Below, piece after piece: positions 24,501 through 33,500 of a stretch of 64,000 nt of DNA (the first letter of the stretch is position 1; each line of letters starts with the position of its first letter). The notes beneath the pieces were generated by a model. The model was given only the letters and a program-made list of their open reading frames with translations, had not been told where the DNA came from and searched no databases. This stretch comes from Owenia fusiformis (taxonomy: Eukaryota; Annelida; Polychaeta; Sabellida; Oweniidae). The DNA is taken from assembly GCA_903813345.2 (NCBI GenBank), contig CAIIXF020000005.1, positions 37,763,375 to 37,827,374 of the forward strand, written 5' to 3'. The position numbers were made by a program, and so were the translations under genes.

Positions 24501-24783
24501 GACAAACACTTCAGAGAGAAATCACTACATATATTAAAGTGAAACTTAAACACAATATTATCTCTCAGTAATGATCCTACATTATATTACATTGAACATA
24601 TAATACTTTTAGTCTATGTTACGGAAGCGCAGCCGGTCATCGGGTGATATAATGGAAACTGTTGAGAATGAGAACTCTGAGCTAGCTGAGAAGTTAAATG
24701 CTCGAAGAAAAAAAGAGGAAAAGGAAATTTGCAGTGGTAGCAGTGAGAAGAAATTATCTCTAATTACAGAGGAGCATAATTAG
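6521..24783 (+). CDS. SHTN1: Shootin-1 orthologue
   Basis: Thirteen coding exons: 6521-6605, 12925-12977, 13529-13589, 14377-14450, 17135-17309, 17762-18036, 18572-18718, 18948-19101, 19527-19626, 20446-20501, 21125-21228, 23851-23910, 24613-24783. Every junction keeps frame (504 aa). Vertebrate shootin-1 couples F-actin retrograde flow to cell adhesion (cortactin, L1-CAM) in axon outgrowth. Recognition rests on long coiled coils with family blocks (GDYEDLK, NKQNKYLKRQSQ, FQRVSMMAYSEF, KRLMDALNDIDKLTQDLE), a proline tract at about residues 359-371, then basic PLRKMMQNKKKK, MNDVLKDMMKRIKDG and the end block MLRKRSRSSGD. The C terminus is shorter than in human. The stop codon ends exactly at a TAG|GTACAA donor; an acceptor at 24898 suggests an intron in the 3' UTR. 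Confidence 0.93.
7030..12640. repeat. 5.6-kb palindrome with tandem-repeat arms (shootin intron 1)
   Basis: The left arm (about 7030-8870) and right arm (about 10730-12640) are reverse complements. Each outer part shares TTCGCCTGCGAAGCATATAA and CTCGGGGTGGAA. Each inner part is an array of about four 350-370-bp units marked by TCTCCCCTACCCCAT: copies near 7591, 7942, 8306 and 8680 on the left, and inverted copies near 10995, 11338, 11703 and 12070 on the right. Units also share CATTTAAGGACAAAA and TCTTCCATTTAAGGTAT. The centre (about 8870-10730) looks single-copy and non-coding. A fold-back element or an inverted duplication of a satellite-like array. Confidence 0.85.
13130..13400. promoter_or_regulatory. 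Cluster of X-box-like motifs (shootin intron 2)
   Basis: Several near-palindromic 14-mers of RFX X-box shape occur in 270 bp: GTTGCCATAGGAAC (13170-13183), GTTACTATAGTAAC (13212-13225), GTTGTCATGGAAAC (13281-13294), plus partial forms GTTGCTATAAAATA and GGCCATAGAAACC. They could also be a decayed tandem repeat. Regulatory function is inference. Confidence 0.35.
13706..14370. repeat. 39-bp minisatellite with higher-order structure (shootin intron 3)
   Basis: About 17 units of a 39-bp motif (AGTATTGGAGCATGTTTATG, then TATAGCCCTGTTGTATTAT). Variant units with CATATAAAGCGCTGTTGAATTG recur with a period of about 204 bp (13917 and 14121), showing duplication of multi-unit blocks. The array continues to the AG acceptor of exon 4 (exon starts 14377). 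Confidence 0.9.
15285..15420. repeat. GTGACATTTTGCATGTTAAT repeat, copy 2 (shootin intron 4)
   Basis: Holds GTTTTTGTGGACAG, an expanded GTTGGTGTTTGGTGGTTGG tract, CTGTAACAAATGGCAGG, then TGACATTTTGCATGTTAATG. Same order as the copy at 23955 and the inverted copies at 28700 and 54525; the GGT/GTT-rich tract varies in length between copies. Confidence 0.65.
18371..18558. mobile_element. CAGTARAACC-family MITE just upstream of shootin exon 7
   Basis: Starts CAATAAAACCTGTCTAATGT after TA and ends ACAGGTTTCACTG. Interior copies of GGTGTTCA are typical of the family (see 32378 and 30358). The right end is 13 bp from the first base of exon 7 (18572), so the polypyrimidine and branch region of that acceptor lies in or beside the element. 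Confidence 0.75.
19891..19990. mobile_element. Truncated CAGTAAAACC MITE (shootin intron 9)
   Basis: CAGTAAAACCTGTTTTGATGG followed by TTTGGAGGTATTCCACAT matches the 5' half of the family. The other inverted end is not found. Confidence 0.6.
20542..20640. mobile_element. Truncated CAGTAGAACC MITE (shootin intron 10)
   Basis: CAGTAGAACCTATCTATTCTG after TA, then GTGTTCTGATTTGCAG and GTTCACATCTCA as in the 499-bp copy at 32378. The right end is missing. Confidence 0.6.
20845..21017. mobile_element. MITE with CACTGGCGGATC ends, copy 1
   Basis: Begins CACTGGCGGATCTTGGG and ends TAGATCCGCCCCTG; TACAT is repeated on both sides (20840-20844 and 21018-21022). The interior is rich in GGCCC/GGGCC. 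A second copy lies at 53638-53880. The terminal CA..TG and the GGCGGATC end suggest a hAT-like non-autonomous element, not proven. Confidence 0.7.
22583..23675. mobile_element. 1.1-kb element with five tandem GGCGGCCATTTT units (shootin intron 11)
   Basis: Left edge ATCCCATCGAAC, with AAGTTCGGAGGGATATAGG and a GTCC microsatellite just inside; right edge GTTCGATGGGATTCGC, giving inverted ends of about 12 bp. The interior repeats a unit of about 115-145 bp: CTCGAAAAGTAGTGGAGCGA, TTTTGTTCATATTTGGTATG, GACACTTTTGGTAGAAGG, then the palindrome GGCGGCCATTTT / AAAATGGCCGCC. Units begin near 22960, 23089, 23225, 23370 and 23485. No transposase is seen. Confidence 0.75.
23955..24095. repeat. GTGACATTTTGCATGTTAAT repeat, copy 3 (shootin intron 12)
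   Basis: A perfect CATGTCACC / GGTGACATG hairpin, then TTTTTGTGGACAGTG, GTTGGTGTTTGATGG and TTTTGCATGTTAATGCCTTG, in the order seen in copy 2. Confidence 0.65.
24209..24330. mobile_element. 122-bp hairpin MITE (shootin intron 12)
   Basis: Ends CACATTTGCTCC and GGAGCAAATGTG are exact inverted repeats. Inner matches GCACCCGGCCGATTGAGT and ACTCAATTGGGTG...CGGCC make it nearly fully palindromic. Confidence 0.65.
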
Positions 24784-27178
24784 GTACAAAAATCAAGTTT
24801 ATTTTCTGTGAATCTATTCAATTTGGCACTCTCTTGGATTGATGAGATTGTCAATCATTTTCTGACTCTCTAATGCTCTATAATTTTATTTTTTTCAGGA
24901 GTGATGCTGTATTTGACTGAAGCTGACTTGTCTGAGTAATGGATCTTCTATATAGAACCAATTGTAAAGTACAGTAGTACTTAGTACTGAACATTATGTA
25001 TATCATCTATATTCCATTTGGCCAGAATGTCTATTACCACAGCAGACTTGTATTTTGAAAACCTCTTGCTTTTGATATATGATATAACTTCTCAAAGTTT
25101 TGCATCTGCTCTTTTTTAGACAATTATTATTCACAATGTTTGAAAATACAGGTATGTACAAACCCAATATAAATTTTTATAGCAAAATTGAGAGTGGGAG
25201 ACCAGAGCAATACTAGAATATCTGCAAATCAAAAAAAATGTACTGTACTCCTGGTTAATTTCGCGAGTTTGAATTTTGCACATTTTGAGAAAACATGATT
25301 TCGCGTCTATTAAATTTCATTAACTGCACCTACTACTATGTCATCTTGGTCAATGACACGCTCACCTTAACCTCTTTTACATCATAGTTTTGGGTTTATT
25401 TGTTTGCCTAAAAACACTTTACAAACATTTTACAAAACATGAAATGCAATGGAGTCCAGGTAATACAAAAATTCACAAATCGCCAGGGATTTAAAAGAAC
25501 TAAATGCATATAATCGGCAAATTGAAGTTTTACTTTTGATCTTCATAGTTTTTCCAATGGATTGATAAGCACTTGATCTTTTATTTGACACCAAAAACAC
25601 CTCAAACAGACCACATCAGAGTTGTCACTAGATTATCAAAAAATATTTTCAATCTATCAATTTATATATGTCAAGTTTTTAGCAATGCCAATGAAAGAGA
25701 AAGATGGCGAAGTTTTTTGTATGACATTATCCCGGGGGGTTTACTGTATATAAACCTTGACGGGGATCCTCGGCCCACATGGGGTACCTTTTTGGACATT
25801 TGGTATGGCAATGGACCCAAATTTTAGGATGTGGTACGAGAATGCCCCCTCATTAAACTTTTGATGGATGGAAATGGTCAGATTTTTCAACTTTCTGGTA
25901 TGAGAATGGAAAATATGTTATCTCACAATTATGGTATGGAATTGGTCTAGTAGTTACACATATTCTAATATGAGGTTGTTTTGGTTCGTTTTCCTCAAAG
26001 ATCGCCTTCTTCTTGGGACCTTCTTCAGTTTAAATAAATAGCTTTTTTCCCAGGAAATATTCTACTTTGGACCAGTCATGGCATTGGTCCTATATTTTGA
26101 CATTTGGTATGGCATTGGTTTCATATTTGGGCATTTGGGATGGCTTTTGGGCAAAATATCGGTTGGTATGGGAACACATTCAAATTTGACATTTTGGTAT
26201 GGGAATACACTTGTATATTGATATCTGATGGTTCAGCCTAGGACCCCTGACAAATTTTGTACACAGTGAACCCCCCGGGGACATTATCCATTGATTTTGA
26301 TAGTATTTTCAAACATTCGCCATCTTTTAATCCAAAAGTTATGTAAAAGATGCACTTTGTGAAAAGTGGTAATTCACTTTTTTCGATCTCTGAACTACAA
26401 ATATGCGAGTAATTTTTTTTTCACTTCAGTAATATTTTAGCAATTTAGCGAAGTATTTAAGCAGTGGTTTTAAGAGGCAATGGATCCAAAATAATTTTAA
26501 TCATGATTCAATGTTAATGGTGCTGCAATTCTGTATACATGTACTTAAAGATATATCAATCCCAACTCTATTGGCCATTCTTGATATGTTTGCTAGAAAC
26601 AATCCTCCAGTTATCCTCATTTCGTAGAAATATGAAAATATGCACAATACATTTTAAAATGGTCAAATGTGACCTAACCAAAACCTTTTTTGATATTTTT
26701 ATATAAACTGTTTATATATAATTGCTTATAACAAGACAATAATGAGCTAGAAGGGAAATGTCCCTTTAAAAATGCTTTTGTAATAGCTTGATTTGCCCAG
26801 AGATATACAAGTAACTAACATAGTACAATAATGCAGATATTTGTATTTCAAGATTTTCAGCTTTGTATAAATGAAAAGCTTAAGATCTGTACTAAAAGTA
26901 GATATTTTGTACAATATTGAATCTTTTACATTTCCAATGCAATTATATTTTACATGTGTAAAAAATGCATGTGTATAACTTTTAATGTGTACAGTAGAAG
27001 TAGTTCATATTCACATGAATAATGAATATGTTTATCAAGACTTTGGCTGGTTAATGCTTATACATAAAAAAAGAATATATAAACACTTGCACATGTATCT
27101 TGTACTTCACTGCTCAATTTTATGGAATTTTTTAGAACTTTATATAACAGTGTATAATGTAAATAAATAAATAAAGAA
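24784..27178 (+). other. Shootin 3' UTR region
   Basis: After the stop (24781-24783) a probable UTR intron runs from GTACAA (24784) to TTTTTTCAG (24898). The following 2.3 kb to the AATAAA cluster at 27162-27175 is taken as the last exon. It contains the 549-bp element at 25731. The exact 3' end needs transcript data. Confidence 0.55.
25731..26279. mobile_element. 549-bp element with perfect 8-bp target duplication
   Basis: Inverted ends CCCGGGGGGTTTACTG and CAGTGAACCCCCCGGG (one mismatch in 16). The 8-bp GACATTAT is repeated exactly outside both ends (25723-25730 and 26280-26287). The interior repeats motifs such as TTTGGTATGGCAATGG and GGTATGGGAA in degenerate tandem. An 8-bp duplication fits hAT-type transposition; no protein is encoded. 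It sits within the putative shootin 3' UTR. Confidence 0.85.
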
Positions 27179-27221
27179 CGAAAATTAAATAAGAATTAAA
27201 ATAATTTAATGGTTCTTTATT
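27162..27221. terminator. Convergent poly(A) signals of shootin and ENO4
   Basis: Plus strand: overlapping AATAAA at 27162-27167, 27166-27171 and 27170-27175 for shootin. Minus strand: AATAAA at 27221-27216 (TTTATT on plus) for ENO4. With usual cleavage distances both transcripts would end within about 20 bp of each other or overlap slightly. Confidence 0.7.
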
Positions 27222-27538
27222 TTGATTAAACTATTTGTGGTTTCCGCATACATTGTCAAATCAAATGTAAAATTTTGCAATTTCAAATACTGTAAGGTCC
27301 ACACTATACTTCCCTTAACTGTCACTTTGGTTGGTTTGTGGCACATTGAGCCCAAACAGGTGGAAATTGATTCAGTTTTCTGATGTAGGCTCTAGCTGCA
27401 TGTATATTTAATCAGCATTTTTGTTCATTAGGAATGTCCCAAGTTTGATCAACTAAACGTAAGGTGATTTATCTAAAGAGGCAGAAGGCTGTAAACAGAT
27501 TTGTAGATGTACACATTTTGTTCTTTTATATGGTTCTA

Positions 27539-30500
27539 TTATTTCTTCTTTGGAGTAGATTTATTTTTCTCGGGTTCTGGTTCAACCAGTTCTCCTTCCT
27601 CAGGCTCTGGTGGTGGTGGAGGCTGAATGTGGGGAAATTCATAAAATATTTGTTCAGTTATTTTCTGTTGTGTTAGCTGAGCTTCTATTTGTGAGAGTCT
27701 ATTTAATTTTGCAATTCTCTCGCCTCGACATGGAGCTCCTATTCTCAGAAACTTTACCTCCAGACCAACAGCCTGAAACAATAATAAGTGAAATGTTTAC
27801 TAATTTGAAGTGTATAAAATTTGGATTATTATATAATAAACATGTTTTCATGAGAAATGATTCATCATTTTCTGTTAGCCCCTAAAAAAGATATCTGCGC
27901 AAAATAAGTAAAAATGGAATAAAATGTCAATGCAGTGATTTAAGAAAATTAATTTTTTTGGTCCACTCACTCTGTCATGTTATTTTTGTTCAAATTGATA
28001 TAAATTTCAGTATTTACTCAAAACCTAGGTTGATTGATTAATAATCATACCAGGTCTACTATAAATGTATCTGGTGTCTCCGCCTGATTGGCTGATAGGA
28101 TGACAATATTGCCATTCTGTTTCACTTTGTCGCTACATGTGATAATGTCTGTCACGCTTGTCATCAGCTCATAGCGTAATGATATGCCACTTGTCTTGAA
28201 ATCATCCACATTGATTTCTTCATCATTTAGCAAACCTGCAACATACATATTATTATTCAAGAGCATTTTCTTCATTTTTTCTTTCCATGAGCAATCATAT
28301 CGTTCACTCTGACTATTGTAGAAGTTGGATTGAACTGTTAAAGTGGAGATAATGTCATTTCAATCAGAATGGTGACATCGATAGAACATTCTTTGTACAT
28401 GTCTGAGGAAAAATTTCCTGCTACTCAAATTTAAAATGGCAGATACGTATATGACATTCATTCACTCCCAAGTTTAATATTATTTAAATGGATCATCTTT
28501 CATGCATATAGCTAAATGTTTGATCTGCACAGCTGACTAAACCTTAATACACTCACCTGGTCTGTGATAGACGTGATCTCCAATCATGAACAATCTTTCT
28601 GTAATCCTGTCACAAAGTTTCATCCAGCATTCTTTATCCTGTAAAATAATAAATTGACAGCTGATACAACCAAGTCGAAGTGGAGGCAAGCAATTTCAAC
28701 AAGATATAATATGCAAAATGTCACCATCTGTCATTTGTTACAGACACCAACCACCAACTGTCGAACACCCACAAAAAAGTTGGAGACTATAAACAGAAAT
28801 TGCCTGGCTTCCAAGAAAATAATTTATATGGATAGTGTATCTTGAACACCATTTTATATGAATGCTGGGGACGCTGTATAAAAATGACAATTTCGAAATA
28901 TATAGGTCTGGGAAAGGTTTAATGCATACTGCGTCGCTATAGAATGAATTACACCATTATTTTCCTTCATACATGTCATACATATGGATATATTTGAAAC
29001 AAAAAATGGCTTAGTTTCCGAAATATCATTTTAAAATCAAAAGTGACCGTTTATTCCGCACCATCCTCCAATATCATATAAGAAATTAACCTATTTCTTG
29101 AATGGATTGGTTAAGTCTAATGACAGTTTTTCTTCACAATTAACTATATTTAGCAATATGTCACAATATGAGTGTTACAATATGTTAAAATATGTAACTA
29201 TACTATGTGTTTAAGTTACCTGTTTCCTGAGTGGGTCGATTAGACCAATGACAGAAGGGTAACGGTTAAGTAGCTCTACCCAGAATTCAACAGTGTCCTC
29301 CGCTGTCTTCTGTTGGCCAGTTGTCACTTCATACTTCCCCTTGTCCTACAAACAGACGTGTGAATTCCTATTGCACATAGATGAGAGCATAAAAATAGGG
29401 TAAAAGATTACAAGTTGACGCTATAAAGGGTGAGGTCAAAGAAAGGTATAATGCCTCCAAGAATGCGAGGCTTTACAAAATACAAATAAATATAAATAAA
29501 ATACAATAAAGAAGTTCAGGAACCTCAAAATGACTAAATCCGATTCAACTATTTAGAGGCATTAAATAAATGTCTCAGTACCATGCCAATTGTTGATGTA
29601 AATAAAATAAATCATTATAAATCTATTCTAAATGTATGTGAATGCAAATGTTCAATACTTCAAAGCTGTTAACTGGTAAACAATTTATGGAAATCTGCTC
29701 CCTTCTGATTTCTAAAACTGCACTCATTGTAGTCTTGCTTATAGAACCTGGACCCCATTCCCCTTATCTTAACTATTTCATCAAGGTATGTTGTGTTGGT
29801 AAAGGTGCAGGGGAGGGGGGTTCACAGTCTTAAAGCAAGACCATTAAAAACAGAACACCTTTTTAATTAAAATCATTTCACATCCCTGTATGGCATGTAC
29901 TTACAAAGTCAAAACATTCCTGACCAGCAGCATTTATGACAATATGGAAGTCTTCTCCTGCAGTGAGTTCTAGGAGCGTCATGGCCTCTTGGATCATATC
30001 TAACCCTTGTTCTGGGCGGTCCATTGTAGGCACTAGGGCCCCATTGTCATTGACAAACTTGGCAGCAATCTGAAATAAAGCAGTCATTGTCATTAACAGT
30101 TTTGATGTGCATTTACTGTTATACGTGAATTTAAAAAATTATTGAATAATTGAATATGAAATAATCACATACTGTAGTTTGATTTTTAAATGACAAAATC
30201 CTAGTCAATTGACACAATAATAAAATACAGATTTACTATACAACATTCATACGCAAGGAAATGCAATGCAATGTAATACAATAGGAATGCAATGAAGGCA
30301 ACTCAAGAGATAGATTGGGCAGAAGAAGAGGTAAAATACATTACAACATATAATATACAGTAAAACCTGTTTAAATGGAACACATTTGATACTTCTAAAA
30401 ATGTTCCACTTGGGAGGTGTTGCTTTTATAGAGGTTCATTTATCATAAAATCAGTCTTGGGATTTTGAAAAGTGTTCCACTAAAAGAGGTGTTCCACTTT

Positions 30501-33500
30501 TAGAGATGTTCACTTTACAGGTTTCACTGTATTATAAGCCTGCGTGTGATGAAATGATGATGAATGATACTGTAGAAGTGGGAAGGCCACAATTTGGGAA
30601 GGGAAAAACAGGTATGACATAAGCAAAGCACATGTTGATGGATTGTTAAGCTTATTATACATTTATTTCAATCAATATACAGTAAAGTAGTAACTGATGG
30701 AGTGTGGTTGGTGAAGGGCACTTTCACATCTGAAGACAACTGAACAAATACATTCATGCTATATCAATGCAACTCAGCCATCAATGCAGCATATTTGTCT
30801 CAATCTGCCAAGTGGCTAGTAAAAGGTTCCAGCTGGGGTGTCATAAAAAGGAGAAAACAAAGCATAATACTTTCATTTGGCAGAATATTAAATGTAACTA
30901 GTATTGGTGAGTGGTGGTGGCTCATTAATTACTGCATCACTTTTGCAACTGTGACAGGAACAGATTGGGGTTTGGCAGTAAAAGAGCAAGCAATAGAAAA
31001 TGTTGGGTGATATGAAATGGATATCATGATAGACTTTAAGTCTACAAGTTTCCACATTTCTAGAAAGTTTAAAAATCTAAGAACTTACTTGTTTGTTCTA
31101 ATGAAACAAATAAATAATGTAAGGATTAGTTAGAAATTACATACACAGTGAACAAGTGTTATTAAACATATGTAAAATGTATTTGTTAATTAGTTCTACA
31201 ATGTGCAAATTCACACATAAAAAGTAGGACTGGAATGGAAGAATCAGAATGGAAAGGATTTCGGAACTTGCCTTCGGAATTTTCGGAATATCGAACTTAG
31301 TGTTCATATTTTTTAGTCCATGAAGTTTAACTTATAAAACATTTGACATGATGTTTTAAAAATGTATTAAATGTATAACATTTCAGAACATGAGAAGGCA
31401 GTTCAAAAAGTCCATTTCTGAAGGTAAAATTTGACAATTTGTACACTTCCGTTCCATACCAGCTCTAATAAAATGGCAACATGGTGATTTATTATTCCTC
31501 AAACACTCTGTTGTTATTCACAATATGGTGCTTAACAGTATTAATCATGAGTGTCAATATTATTTAACAGTGCTTCAATCAAAAGTGAGTGATGAATGAT
31601 GTTATTTTCAGCAGCTCAAATAACAATTAAATAACTTCACAACTTATAGGAAATGTGATAAAGAATTATAATTATTATATACCCCTCTGCAATAAAATAA
31701 CATCAATTGAACTCTCCGAAACATCTGAATGAACTAATTTCAAAGTTCAACATTCACATGTCTCATGATACACAATGAGCTTAATTTTCTTTATCAATTT
31801 CTTTCTTTACAAGTACAACTCTTAGAAATGTGAAGAATACAAAATAGAACTTACCCCTGTCTTTTGGAACAACTGTTTGGCAATGACTTGATAAATGTTT
31901 GAGATGTGTTTCGCAGCCTTAAATGAAACCAATACAACATGTACAATTTTCTTTTCTCTACTGCACATGCGCACATATTCTGTTCATTTATTAGGTGAGA
32001 AGGCTCAGGTCTCACTTTGTATAGATTTTTTAAAGAAATCATACCATTTGGATTAACGTAATAGAAATGTATACAATATGTTAATCCTTTTTACAACTCT
32101 TAAAATCTTGTGTTTCTTTTCCATTTTTCCAAGTTCTCTTTGCCAGTCTGAATCGGTTTCAATTGGGCTATTTGATGTATTGCACAATAATAACAAAAAT
32201 TACCTCTTGTACAGGCATTCCAGGTTTTGGGGTAATCATGAATTCTTTGACACAATTCAGTTTACCAGGAGCTGCTTTGCCGCTCTGTAATATTGTCACC
32301 ATGGGGACTGGTAGGGTATAGCTCCCTGGAGCCTAAAACACAGAGAAAACAGTATTATAAATGATTAAATACATGTATAGTAAAACCTGTCTAATCCGAA
32401 CGCCATTGGGACTGGATAAAAGCGTTCAGATTAGGAGGTGTTCACATTTCGAGGTTTTTGCATTCGCAATAATCCGGATTCTGAAGAAATGTGAACACAT
32501 TCTCGGTAAATATTTATAGTTCTTTTGACCACATAGCTTTATGGTATTCCAGAAATTTGAAAATTTGATTCAAATGAATCTAATCATGCTGGAAAGCCCC
32601 ATTATGAATGAGACCATTCAAGATTATTTCCCAAAGTTTTGATATCATGACAAAATTTGAGCAATTTTGTATAAAACATCAGAAATTTTATGAAAAGTGT
32701 TCAGATTAGACAGGTGAATTTTTCAAATTTGACTGTTCACTGTTCAAATTGGGAGGTGTTCACATTTCAAGGTTTTTTAACATGGGAGTCAATGGGAGGA
32801 AAAAATGGGACCGAAAAAATATTCAGATTGGGAGGTGTTCGGATTAGCCAGGTGTTCAGATATACAGGTTCTACTGTACATGAACAAGTATAAATGTTAT
32901 GCACCATCAAAAAGTTGTGTGAATGAAAGAGTACTGACCTGTTTTAGCCTGAGTGTTGCTATATGTTCATACAGAGGGACATTTTTCACTTGTGCTCCAG
33001 CTTCACAGATCGCCTTTGATAAGGCCCCAACAGCATTGCAGCCACTGAACAACTTCTCCAAGGGCTCATCAGGGATGATGACCACAGGGGGACCCTTGCC
33101 TTTCCTAGTATAGCAGAGCATATCAGATGTTTAAATGGGTTGATAAAACTTGGGGAGAAGTTTTTGTATGATGTCACTATGGAAGTGTTATTGTTCATTG
33201 TATTAATTACTATAACAATTGCGTATCAAAGTCATGGACCCCAAGTATGGTTATATACTGTACCATAACCTTCTCTGACACAGCATTGATACAAATTCAA
33301 TTCAAAAATACAATCAAAATTATTAATTTCTAATAAATGAACAATGTTGAAATAATATCAAATAGAAGGGAACTCATTTCTTCAATGGAAATATGCTAAA
33401 GAGATCAGTATACACCGAGCCAGTCACATGTTAACCCTAGGGCCTCTAGGCTGTAGGTTGTTTGGCAAGTAACTTACAAGTTATTTGTGAATTGGTGAAG

